A stretch of 8,259 nt of DNA from Frankiaceae bacterium (GCA_017882835.1 JADGOU010000115.1:1-8259); one strand, 5' to 3'; shown: positions 1-5,808, counted from the stretch's first letter. The notes: generated by a model not told the origin, from the letters alone. Made by a program: numbers and translations.

Positions 1-502
1 CTACCCCGCGCCGCTAGCGCCCGGGGTCACCCTGCTCGCGTACCGCGGCGACCTCGGCCTGGACTCCGGCATCCCGCAGTCGGTCTATACGCTGGACACC
101 CAGCGGCTGCAGCCGGTCAGCACCCAGTTCCTGCGTCCCGGCGAGACCATGGCCCTGCCCGGCGGTGGGTCGCTGCGCTTCACCGGCCTGACCGAGTGGG
201 CCACTTTCCAAGTCACCTCCGATCCCGGCAGGTCCACCGCGCTGGTGGCCTCGATCGGCATCGTGGTCGGCCTGCTGCTCTCCCTGCGGGTACGGCGTCG
301 CCGCCTGTGGATGCGCGCGACACCAGCGGGGGGCTTGTCTGCCGATGCGGCTACCGTAGTCGAGCTCGGAGGGCTGGCTCGCTCCGACGCGGCGACCTTC
401 GCGACCGAGTTCGCCGCGCTCGCAGGTGAGCTGGAAGCAGAGCGCGTCTGCGCTGAGGCCTCCGACGACGTACCGATGCCGGCCGCCGGGAGCAAGGAGT
501 GA
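1..502 (+). CDS. resB: ResB, cytochrome c biogenesis membrane protein (C-terminal part, 5' truncated by window edge)
   Basis: Reading from base 2, an open frame gives 166 residues ending at TGA 500-502; the true start lies upstream of the window. ResB (Ccs1) is the membrane partner of CcsB/CcsA in System II cytochrome c maturation, holding apocytochrome c and heme on the outer side of the membrane. The visible part is the end of the large extracytoplasmic domain. It closes with an LRPGE segment, a glycine-rich turn and the motif TGLTEWATFQVTSDPG, which is typical of the ResB C-terminus. One membrane helix follows at about fragment residues 79-97, then a positively charged stop-transfer run (RVRRRRLWMR). 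A roughly 60-residue cytoplasmic Ala/Glu-rich tail contains ELGGLARSD, and tails of this kind occur in actinobacterial ResB. The next gene, ccsB, starts at or just after its stop codon, so the two are very likely translated together. Confidence 0.9.
   Translation, partial: YPAPLAPGVTLLAYRGDLGLDSGIPQSVYTLDTQRLQPVSTQFLRPGETMALPGGGSLRFTGLTEWATFQVTSDPGRSTALVASIGIVVGLLLSLRVRRRRLWMRATPAGGLSADAATVVELGGLARSDAATFATEFAALAGELEAERVCAEASDDVPMPAAGSKE
494..499 (+). promoter_or_regulatory. Ribosome binding site AAGGAG that decides the ccsB start
   Basis: AAGGAG at 494-499 lies inside the last codons of resB. It is 5 bases before GTG 505 but would overlap the alternative GTG at 499. Spacing therefore favours GTG 505 as the ccsB start, leaving two bases between the resB stop and the ccsB start. 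Confidence 0.6.
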
Positions 503-504
503 CC

Positions 505-1665
505 GTGCCCGTCAACCAGGGGCTTGCGACGCTGAGCGACAACTTGATCTTCTGGGCCATCCTGGCGTACGCCGTGGCCATGCTGGGCTTCGCTGCTGAG
601 GCCGCGTTCGGTCGCCGCGGCCGGGTGGGTCGTCGGACAGCGGCGCCGCGTGGGGTGTCCGCGCCCGCTACCCGGGTCGACGACATCGACCTGGCGGCCC
701 CGGAGCCGGCCCTTGTCGGCGCGGCGTCGTCGGTTGCCGGCTCGATCGCCGCCAGCCCGGCTGGGGGGGGCCGTCGCGTCACCGGGCGCCCTGGCGGGAG
801 CTCGGGTCGCGGGGCTGCCCGGTCGAGCGCAGGCGCAGGCGCAGGCGCCGCAGACGCCGACGCCGCCGACGCCGCTGACACACCAGCCGCCGACACCGGC
901 GCGGCGGCCACCATCGGCCGAATCGCGGTGGCAATCACCGTCCTCGGTTGGGCGCTGCACCTGGGCTCGCTGGTGGCCCGCGGTTACTCGGCCCACCGGG
1001 TGCCGTGGGGGAACATGTACGAGTTCGCCTCCGCCGGGTGTCTGTCCGCGGTCACGGCGTACCTGGTGCTGTTGACCCGGCAGAAGGTGCGCTACCTCGG
1101 CACGTTCGTGCTGCTGCCGGTGGTGCTGCTGCTCGGCCTCGCGGTCACCGTGCTCTACGCCAGCGCCGGTCCGCTCGTACCCGCGCTGCACTCCTACTGG
1201 CTCGCGATTCACGTCACCGCCGCGGTCATCTCCTTCGGCGTGTTCACCGTGAGCACGGCGGCGACCGCGCTCTACCTCGCCGCCGAGCGCTACCAGCGCC
1301 GTCTCGCCGCCGGGGGGAAGGTCGGCCTGAGCGGGATCGCCCGGCTGCTGCCGTCGGCAGAGGCTCTGGACCGCACGGCGTACCGCTCGGTGGCCTTCGG
1401 CTTCCCGATTTGGACATTCGCGATCATCGCGGGCGCGATCTGGGCCGAGGCCGCCTGGGGCCGCTACTGGGGCTGGGACCCAAAGGAGACCTGGGCCTTC
1501 GTGACCTGGGTCTGCTACGCGGGCTACCTGCACGCCCGCTCGACCGCCGGCTGGCGCGGCCGCAAGGCGGCGCTGCTCGGGCTGCTGGCGTTCGCGACGT
1601 TCCTGTTCAACTACTTCGGCGTCAACATCTGGATCACCGGCCTGCACTCCTACGCCGGCATCTGA
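505..1665 (+). CDS. ccsB: CcsB (CcsA/ResC type), System II cytochrome c synthase subunit
   Basis: This is a 386-residue polytopic membrane protein of the CcsA/CcmF heme-handling family, which delivers and attaches heme to apocytochrome c together with ResB. Helix 1 is at about residues 14-34. A long Ala/Gly/Arg linker (about 36-136) follows, then the conserved core: H152, WGNMYEF at 168-174, H229 and H236 (LHSYWLAIH), the tryptophan-rich heme motif WGWDPKETW at 322-330, and the C-terminal GLHSYAG with H381. The tryptophan-rich motif and the flanking histidines are the diagnostic features. GTG 505 is chosen as start because AAGGAG sits 5 bases upstream. GTG 499, overlapping the resB stop, would add two residues. 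The linker is encoded by hexanucleotide repeats and contains a run of eight G (763-770), an unusual stretch compared with the well-conserved remainder. The gene stops one base before the end of the convergent vapC. Confidence 0.93.
   Translation: MPVNQGLATLSDNLIFWAILAYAVAMLGFAAEAAFGRRGRVGRRTAAPRGVSAPATRVDDIDLAAPEPALVGAASSVAGSIAASPAGGGRRVTGRPGGSSGRGAARSSAGAGAGAADADAADAADTPAADTGAAATIGRIAVAITVLGWALHLGSLVARGYSAHRVPWGNMYEFASAGCLSAVTAYLVLLTRQKVRYLGTFVLLPVVLLLGLAVTVLYASAGPLVPALHSYWLAIHVTAAVISFGVFTVSTAATALYLAAERYQRRLAAGGKVGLSGIARLLPSAEALDRTAYRSVAFGFPIWTFAIIAGAIWAEAAWGRYWGWDPKETWAFVTWVCYAGYLHARSTAGWRGRKAALLGLLAFATFLFNYFGVNIWITGLHSYAGI
827..875 (+). repeat. Hexanucleotide tandem repeats in the ccsB linker
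   Basis: The unit GCGCAG occurs about 3.7 times in a row (827-848). It is followed by imperfect GACGCC/GCCGAC units up to about 875. They encode the low-complexity run of Ala-Gly then Ala-Asp at CcsB residues 109-124. The repeats are in multiples of three, so copy-number change would alter linker length without breaking the frame. Confidence 0.6.
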
Positions 1666-1666
1666 A

Positions 1667-2065
1667 CTACGGCGTCGCGACGGTGCACCGCAGGCCGGGG
1701 GCGCGGCCGATTCGTCGGTCGAGGGTAATGAGGACCGCCTGAATCAATTCAGCCAGGGCCACGTAGCTCGCGTCGTAGATCGACAGGTTCCGGCGCAACT
1801 CCCACGCTCTCGGGGCGACAAGCGGATACGGCCAGTGCTCAATGTCGAGGTCCAGTAGATCGACGTGGGCCTGCGCGGCCTGGTCGGCGCTGACCAGCCC
1901 GGCCAGCTCGTGGCGTCGAATGATGTTTGCGGCCTCGAAGACGACGAGGCTGGGCGCGGCAATGTCGCAGCCGGTGAGCGCGTCCGCGGCCCAACGGCCG
2001 TCGTGCCCACTGTCGAGCAGCAGGGCCACGAGTGCTGACGCGTCGCATACGACGCGAGTTCTCAC
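1667..2065 (-). CDS. vapC: VapC-family PIN-domain ribonuclease toxin
   Basis: This is a 132-residue protein, the usual VapC size. VapC toxins are metal-dependent endoribonucleases, often cutting tRNA or rRNA, and are held inactive by VapB. The PIN acidic residues are all present: D8 in VVCDASALV near the N-terminus, E44 in VVFEAAN, D98 in SIYDASYVALAE, and D116 in LITLDRR. The toxin is therefore predicted to be catalytically intact. The start is GTG at 2065-2063, which overlaps the vapB TGA (GTGA), a standard arrangement that couples toxin to antitoxin translation. The frame stays open upstream as far as 2401, but that stretch lies over vapB and shows no protein character. The stop (TAG) is one base from the ccsB stop on the opposite strand. 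The RNA target cannot be predicted from this sequence. Confidence 0.9.
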   Translation of the reverse strand: MRTRVVCDASALVALLLDSGHDGRWAADALTGCDIAAPSLVVFEAANIIRRHELAGLVSADQAAQAHVDLLDLDIEHWPYPLVAPRAWELRRNLSIYDASYVALAELIQAVLITLDRRIGRAPGLRCTVATP

Positions 2066-2298
2066 CGCCGGTCGGCGTCCCGAGCGGCGAGAATCGACTC
2101 GGCCGTGACCTTCACTCCCGTCGCGGTGACGCGGGCGCGCGCACGGGCGATCACATCGTCCACGGGCGGTCGAGCGGCCGTGTCGACGAGCATGCCGAGG
2201 AGGTACTCCTGCAGGGACTTGCCGACGCGGGCAGCCCGAGCAGCGAGCTCGTCGCGCACCTCGTCCGGGACCTGCCGAATGGTGACCGCCACACTCAC
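2062..2298 (-). CDS. vapB: VapB/FitA-like ribbon-helix-helix antitoxin
   Basis: This is a 78-residue protein. Residues 2-40 read as a ribbon-helix-helix DNA-binding domain: a short strand (VAVTIRQVP) followed by two helices (DEVRDELAARAARVG, then SLQEYLLGMLVDT). This is the FitA-like type of VapB. The C-terminal part (about 41-78, ending ESILAARDADRR) would be the toxin-binding segment. The protein should neutralise the adjacent VapC and, as a complex, repress its own promoter. The start is GTG 2298-2296; an in-frame GTG two codons later is the alternative. No Shine-Dalgarno sequence is visible, but a TANNNT box lies six bases upstream, which suggests a leaderless message. The gene overlaps vapC by four bases. 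Confidence 0.87.
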   Translation of the reverse strand: MSVAVTIRQVPDEVRDELAARAARVGKSLQEYLLGMLVDTAARPPVDDVIARARARVTATGVKVTAESILAARDADRR

Positions 2299-2324
2299 GA
2301 AGGCAGTCTAGCAGCGATGCTGCT
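2299..2324 (-). promoter_or_regulatory. Candidate vapBC promoter with palindromic operator
   Basis: On the minus strand TAGACT (2310-2305) fits the actinobacterial -10 pattern TANNNT and lies six bases before the vapB GTG, which places the transcription start at or next to the start codon. A perfect 6-bp inverted repeat with a 3-bp centre, AGCAGC-GAT-GCTGCT (2310-2324), overlaps the edge of this -10 and fills much of the spacer. That is a natural position for VapBC autorepression. No convincing -35 element was found. Confidence 0.42.
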
Positions 2325-2402
2325 GTAACGCAGGCGGGAGGACGCTGACACCGCAGAGCTCGGGCTCGGCCGTACCACCTTGGCGACCGCGGCGACTCCA
2401 CT

Positions 2403-2419
2403 CCCGGAACCCCTCCGGG
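2403..2419 (+). repeat. Inverted repeat over the -35 region
   Basis: CCCGGA (2403-2408), five bases, then TCCGGG (2414-2419) form a perfect 6-bp inverted repeat covering the GGAAC element of the candidate ECF promoter. It could be an operator, or chance in GC-rich DNA. Confidence 0.35.
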
Positions 2420-2431
2420 CGCCGTAGCGTT
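2406..2431 (+). promoter_or_regulatory. Candidate ECF-sigma promoter (GGAACC-N16-CGTT)
   Basis: GGAACC at 2406-2411 and CGTT at 2428-2431 are separated by 16 bases, matching the SigE/SigH-like pattern of actinobacteria (GGAAC ... SGTT). Transcription would begin around 2438, giving a leader of about 40 bases with a strong ribosome binding site before the 48-codon gene. A TANNNT match (TAGCGT, 2425-2430) overlaps the -10 but has no fitting housekeeping -35. The rest of the gap from 2325 to 2405 shows nothing else I can support. Confidence 0.42.
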
Positions 2432-2465
2432 GGTCGGTCACCGGAGACGATGCGGCCACGGGCCC

Positions 2466-2472
2466 TAAGGAG
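2466..2472 (+). promoter_or_regulatory. Ribosome binding site TAAGGAG of the 48-codon gene
   Basis: TAAGGAG is a near-perfect anti-16S match. It lies 7 bases before ATG 2480 and is the best-spaced site in the window. It is main support for the short frame being translated. Confidence 0.7.
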
Positions 2473-2479
2473 CACGCTG

Positions 2480-2626
2480 ATGGCGTCATTGACCAACAAG
2501 CTCGCCGAACTGGCGCGCGGCCCCAAGGGTCGGGAACTCGCCGAGAAGGCGAAGGAGTACGCCAACAAGCCGGAGAACCGCCGCAAGATCGACCAGCTCC
2601 GCGCGAAGCTCGCCAAGAAGGGCTGA
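2480..2626 (+). CDS. Small basic helical protein, 48 residues, function unknown
   Basis: An ATG start with TAAGGAG 7 bases upstream opens a 48-codon frame ending in TGA 2624-2626. The protein is highly charged: 14 Lys/Arg against 6 Asp/Glu, with no Cys or Trp. It reads as two amphipathic helices (about residues 3-30 and 33-47) around a KPENRRK turn, with ARGPKGRELAEKAKEYANK in the first half. No membrane segment or signal peptide is visible. I do not recognise a characterised family. The basic helices suggest binding to nucleic acid or to an acidic surface, but that is inference. The gene appears to stand alone, with a candidate ECF promoter upstream and a hairpin five bases after the stop. 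It is too short for many gene finders, so the ribosome binding site and terminator are the main arguments that it is real. Confidence 0.75.
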   Translation: MASLTNKLAELARGPKGRELAEKAKEYANKPENRRKIDQLRAKLAKKG

Positions 2627-2630
2627 CGCG

Positions 2631-2679
2631 CAAGATGGTGTCGAAACGCGTCACCGGCAGCGCGTTCGACACCGTCTTG
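2631..2679 (+). terminator. Long hairpin downstream of the 48-codon gene
   Basis: Arms 2631-2650 and 2661-2679 pair over 19 positions with one G-U pair and one bulged A, around a 10-base loop. The stem includes GGTGTCGAA against TTCGACACC and CGCG against CGCG. It starts five bases after the stop codon. There is no T-run afterwards, which is common for actinobacterial terminator hairpins. It separates the small gene from the menaquinone operon; an RNA-stability role is possible instead. Confidence 0.65.
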
Positions 2680-2730
2680 GACAGATGACAGGTGCGGGCT
2701 GCCGTCGAGCGCTTCCCGGCCCGACACCGG

Positions 2731-2743
2731 GATACTGACGAAC
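2731..2743 (+). promoter_or_regulatory. Possible -10 element for a leaderless menaquinone operon transcript
   Basis: GATACT (2731-2736) matches four of six bases of the TATAAT consensus and ends seven bases before ATG 2744. No Shine-Dalgarno sequence is present at normal spacing, so the message may begin at the start codon. No clear -35 was found. The rest of 2680-2743 shows no other signal. Confidence 0.3.
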
Positions 2744-4186
2744 ATGGCGTACGACGACCTACGCGACTTTCTCGCCACGCTGGAGCGTCGCCACGACCTG
2801 ACCAGGGTGCGGGTACCCGTCGACCCGCACCTGGAGGTCACCGAGATCGTCACCCGGGTGGTGAGCGAAGGCGGGCCGGCGCTGCTCTTCGAGCACGTCG
2901 AAGGCTCCACCATGCCGCTGGCGATCAACGTCTTCGGCACCGAGGCCCGGATGGCCGCCGCCCTGAGCGTCGAGCGCCTCGACGACATCGGCCACCGGAT
3001 CGGCGCGCTGCTCAAACCTGAGCTGCCGCAGGGCGTCGGCGGCCTGAAGGACGCGCTGGGCAAGCTGGCGTCGCTGCGCGGCGTACCGCCGAAGAAGGTC
3101 AAGACCGCGCCCTGCCAGGAGGTGGTCCAGCGCGGCGCCGAGGTCGACCTGTTCGCGCTGCCCGGCCTGCACGCCTGGCCGGGCGACGGCGGCGCCTTCC
3201 TCAACCTCGGTCTGACTCACACCAAGCACCCGGAGACGGGGGTGCGCAACCTGGGCATGTACCGGCTGCAGCGCCACGACGCCCGCACCGTCGGCATGCA
3301 CTGGCAGATCCACAAAGACTCCAATGCCCATCACGCGGTGGCCGAGCGCCACGGCGAGCGGCTGCCGGTGGCCATCGCCTTCGGCTGCGACCCGGCGGTC
3401 ACCTACGCCGCCTCGGCGCCGTTGCCGGGCATCGACGAGTACCTGTTTGCGGGCTTCCTGCGCGGGTCCCGGGTAGAAATGGTGGACTGCCTGAGCGTGC
3501 CGCTGCAGGTGCCGGCCAACGCTCAGATCGTGCTCGAAGGCTGGTTGGAGCCCGGCGTACGCCGTCTCGAGGGCCCGTTCGGCGACCACACCGGCTTCTA
3601 CACCCCGATCGAGCCGTTCCCGGCGTTGACCGTGGACGTGATCACCATGCAGGCCGACCCGGTGTTCCAGACCATCGTCGTCGGCCGACCGCCGCAGGAG
3701 GACGGCCCGCTCGGCAAGGCCACCGAGCGGATCTTCCTGCCGCTGATCCAGATGACCGTGCCCGAGATCGTCGACTACGACCTGCCGGTCGAGGGCGTCT
3801 TCCACAACTGCGCCATCGTTTCGATCAACAAGCGGTTTCCCAAGCACGCGCAGAAGATCATGCACGCGGTCTGGGGCGCCGGTCTGTTGTCGCTCACCAA
3901 GCTGGTCGTCATCGTCGACGCCGACTGCGACGTGCACGACTACTCGGAGGTGGCCTGGCGGGCCTTCGGCAACGTGGACTACGCCCACGACTTGCTGCTC
4001 TCGGAAGGTCCGGTCGACCACCTGGACCATGCGGCCTACATGCAGTTCTGGGGCGGCAAGGCCGGCATCGACGCCACCCGCAAGTTGCCCACCGAGGGCT
4101 ACACCCGCGGCTGGCCGGAGGAGCTGACGATGACTCCGGAGGTGGTGGCCAGGGTGTCGCGGCGCTGGCGGGAGTACGGACTTTGA
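2744..4186 (+). CDS. UbiD-family menaquinone biosynthesis decarboxylase (SCO4490 type)
   Basis: This is a complete 480-residue UbiD-family protein. UbiD enzymes use prenylated FMN made by UbiX to remove a carboxylate from unsaturated or aromatic acids. In the futalosine route this member is assigned to decarboxylation at the naphthoate stage, after or around prenylation. Family signatures are MHWQIHKDSNAHH at 185-197 (N194 fits the metal ligand near the prenyl-FMN phosphate), QIVLEGWL at 261-268 (E265, a likely metal ligand) and RRLEGPFGDHTGFYT at 273-287, with E276 and D281 where the catalytic acids of UbiD/Fdc enzymes lie. These residue roles are by family analogy. ATG 2744 gives the N-terminus MAYDDLRDFL, which fits the family. 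The gene heads the menaquinone block, its stop overlaps the TTG start of mqnP, and its cofactor supplier ubiX is two genes downstream. Some literature calls this gene mqnL. Confidence 0.92.
   Translation: MAYDDLRDFLATLERRHDLTRVRVPVDPHLEVTEIVTRVVSEGGPALLFEHVEGSTMPLAINVFGTEARMAAALSVERLDDIGHRIGALLKPELPQGVGGLKDALGKLASLRGVPPKKVKTAPCQEVVQRGAEVDLFALPGLHAWPGDGGAFLNLGLTHTKHPETGVRNLGMYRLQRHDARTVGMHWQIHKDSNAHHAVAERHGERLPVAIAFGCDPAVTYAASAPLPGIDEYLFAGFLRGSRVEMVDCLSVPLQVPANAQIVLEGWLEPGVRRLEGPFGDHTGFYTPIEPFPALTVDVITMQADPVFQTIVVGRPPQEDGPLGKATERIFLPLIQMTVPEIVDYDLPVEGVFHNCAIVSINKRFPKHAQKIMHAVWGAGLLSLTKLVVIVDADCDVHDYSEVAWRAFGNVDYAHDLLLSEGPVDHLDHAAYMQFWGGKAGIDATRKLPTEGYTRGWPEELTMTPEVVARVSRRWREYGL
4171..4174 (+). 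promoter_or_regulatory. Ribosome binding site supporting the TTG start of mqnP
   Basis: GGAG at 4171-4174, within GCGGGAG, lies 8 bases before TTG 4183. The next in-frame start, GTG 4198, has no comparable site, so the TTG that overlaps the upstream stop is preferred. Confidence 0.5.
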
Positions 4187-5097
4187 CCGGAACCGTCGTG
4201 GTCGCGCGCCCGGTCACCGCCGCGCGCAGCCGGACCGGGGCCTTCCTGCGGCTGGTCATGATCGAGCACTCGGTGTTCGCGCTGCCGTTCGCGTACGTCG
4301 CGGCGCTGACCGCCATGCGCTCGCTCGGCCGGGGAATCCGCTGGCTCGACCTCGGCCTGGTCACGGTGGCGATGGTGGCCGGCCGCACCTTCGCGATGGC
4401 CGCCAACCGGGTGATCGACCGGGGTATCGACGCGCACAACCCGCGGACCGCGCAGCGCGAACTGGTCACCGGCGCAGTGTCGGCGCGCACGGCCGTGGTC
4501 GGCGCGCTGGTCGCGCTGGCGGTGTTCCTCGCCGCCGCCGCGCTGCTCAACCCGCTCTGCCTGGCGCTGGCGCCGCTGGCCGTCGTACCGCTGATCGTCT
4601 ACCCCTACGGCAAGCGGTTCACCTGGGCGCCGCACGCCATCCTGGCGCTGGCCCAGGCGGTGGCGCCGATCGGCGCATGGCTCGCGGTAACCGGGCACTG
4701 GTCGTGGCCGGCGGTGGTGCTCGGGGTGGCGGTCGGGCTCTGGATCGGTGGCTTCGACCTGATCTACGCCTGTCAGGACGTCGAGGTCGACCGGTCGATC
4801 GGCGTGCGGTCGTTCCCGGCCCGGTTTGGGGTGCGCGCGGCGCTGATCGCCTCGTCGGTCACCCACGTGCTGACCTTCGGGCTGTTCGTCACCTTCGGCG
4901 CGCTGACCGGCTTTGGCGCCTGGTGGTACGTCGGGCTGGCGCTGACTGCGGTGGCCTTCGGCTACGAGCACCGGATCGTGACACCGAGGGACCTGTCCCG
5001 CGTCAACCGGGCGTTCTTTACCGCCAACGGCTTCGTCGGGATCGCATTGTTCGGCTTCGCGCTGGTGGACCTGCTCGCTCGCGGCCTGCGCCCGTGA
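4183..5097 (+). CDS. mqnP: MqnP, UbiA-family menaquinone biosynthesis prenyltransferase
   Basis: This is a 304-residue UbiA-superfamily membrane prenyltransferase, predicted to attach the polyprenyl chain to the 1,4-dihydroxy-6-naphthoate ring in the futalosine pathway. Both magnesium-diphosphate motifs are visible: NRVIDRGID (N75, D79, D83) and DLIYACQDVEVD (D192, D199, D203). The substrate-loop motif YPYGKRFTW is at 140-148. About eight or nine hydrophobic helices can be traced (for example 51-72, 104-138, 150-170, 177-195, 220-240, 245-260 and 280-298), as expected for the fold. The start is TTG, overlapping the upstream TGA and preceded by GGAG at 8 bases; GTG 4198 is an alternative that would shorten the protein by five residues. 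The stop overlaps the start of ubiX. The position between ubiD-like and ubiX genes supports the menaquinone role over ubiquinone or heme O synthesis. Confidence 0.92.
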   Translation: MTGTVVVARPVTAARSRTGAFLRLVMIEHSVFALPFAYVAALTAMRSLGRGIRWLDLGLVTVAMVAGRTFAMAANRVIDRGIDAHNPRTAQRELVTGAVSARTAVVGALVALAVFLAAAALLNPLCLALAPLAVVPLIVYPYGKRFTWAPHAILALAQAVAPIGAWLAVTGHWSWPAVVLGVAVGLWIGGFDLIYACQDVEVDRSIGVRSFPARFGVRAALIASSVTHVLTFGLFVTFGALTGFGAWWYVGLALTAVAFGYEHRIVTPRDLSRVNRAFFTANGFVGIALFGFALVDLLARGLRP

Positions 5098-5771
5098 CCC
5101 GGTCGCCCAACCTCGGGTCCGGCCGCCGCCCGTGGCTGGTGGGTGTCTCCGGCGCCAGCGGCACGCCGTACGCCAAGGCCGTCTTGGCCGGACTGCTCGA
5201 CGCCGGCTGCCCGGTCGACCTGGTCGTCTCCCGGGCGGCCCGGCTGACGCTGCTGGACGAGACCGGGATCTCGTTTCGGGACGCGCACTGGCGCGCTGAC
5301 CTGGCCAGTTGGCTCGGCCGCGACCTGGCCCTCGACGACCGACCCCGAGCCGACCTGCGCTACTGGACCCCGGGCGACCTCGCCGGCGGCCCGGCCAGCG
5401 GCAGCTACCCGGCCCGCGGCATGGTCGTGGTGCCGGCGAGCACGGCCGCGGTCGCCGGGATCGCGATCGGGCTGTCCAAGGACCTGCTGCAGCGGGCCGC
5501 CGACGTGACGCTGAAGGAGCGACGGCCGCTGGTCGTCGTACCGCGAGAGACCCCGCTGACCCGGGGCGTGCTCGTGCAGCTGCTGGCACTGCACGACGCC
5601 GGGGCCACCGTGCTGCCGGCGAGCCCGGGCTTCTACCACGGCCCGACGCAGCTGCAGGAGCTGGTGGACTTCGTCGCCGCCAAGGTGCTCGACGTCCTCG
5701 GTGTCGAGCACGACCTGCTCCGCCGCTGGACCGGAGAGCTGGGCGCCGCCCGGCGTCCGGCGGCAGGCTGA
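5094..5771 (+). CDS. ubiX: UbiX-family flavin prenyltransferase
   Basis: This is a 225-residue flavoprotein-fold enzyme that joins a dimethylallyl unit to FMN, producing the prenyl-FMN cofactor used by the UbiD-type decarboxylase two genes upstream. The N-terminal FMN loop GVSGASGTPYA is at 17-27, the second core strand and loop MVVVPASTAAVAGIAIG at 110-126, then SKDLLQRAADVTLKERRPLVVVPRETPL with R134, K141 and R151, and near the end PGFYHGPTQLQELVDF with Y181. Lysine, arginine and tyrosine at these places bind the phosphates in characterised UbiX proteins; the mapping here is by analogy. The GTG start overlaps the mqnP stop (GTGA) and has no clear Shine-Dalgarno site, consistent with translational coupling. 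The frame is open upstream to 4677, but that stretch is an out-of-frame reading of mqnP. The length is slightly above typical (about 190-210) owing to short tails at both ends. The name mqnM is sometimes used. Confidence 0.92.
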   Translation: MTRSPNLGSGRRPWLVGVSGASGTPYAKAVLAGLLDAGCPVDLVVSRAARLTLLDETGISFRDAHWRADLASWLGRDLALDDRPRADLRYWTPGDLAGGPASGSYPARGMVVVPASTAAVAGIAIGLSKDLLQRAADVTLKERRPLVVVPRETPLTRGVLVQLLALHDAGATVLPASPGFYHGPTQLQELVDFVAAKVLDVLGVEHDLLRRWTGELGAARRPAAG

Positions 5772-5808
5772 CCCGCCCGGCGTACCCTGGCAGCACCGCC
5801 CGGAACGT

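Noticed and set aside
827..875. CRISPR-like repeat array
   Set aside because: The units are six bases, contiguous, in a coding frame and without spacers.
85..1647. A 520-codon open frame on the minus strand across resB and ccsB
   Set aside because: It is antisense to two well-recognised genes, its translation is Arg/Gly/Ala/Pro-rich without domains, and such frames are expected in high-GC DNA with strong third-position bias.
948..1742. A 264-codon plus-strand frame inside ccsB
   Set aside because: It overlaps the conserved CcsB core in another frame and has no protein features.
2066..2401. N-terminal extension of VapC to 2401
   Set aside because: The extension overlaps vapB in another frame. 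The PIN domain begins right after GTG 2065, and the total would be nearly twice the family length.
2308..3204. A 298-codon minus-strand frame spanning the small gene and the start of the UbiD-type gene
   Set aside because: It crosses the hairpin and promoter region, is Ser/Arg-rich without domain signature, and conflicts with the better-supported plus-strand genes.
2759..4030. A 423-codon minus-strand frame opposite the UbiD-type gene
   Set aside because: It mirrors the codon pattern of the real gene, has a His/Val/Gln-rich composition and no recognisable motif.
4677..5093. N-terminal extension of UbiX into mqnP
   Set aside because: This is an out-of-frame reading of the prenyltransferase gene. 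UbiX proteins start a few residues before the FMN-binding GASG loop.
4099..5796. A 565-codon minus-strand frame opposite mqnP and ubiX
   Set aside because: It has an Arg/Pro-rich low-complexity translation and lies wholly antisense to two genes with intact motifs.
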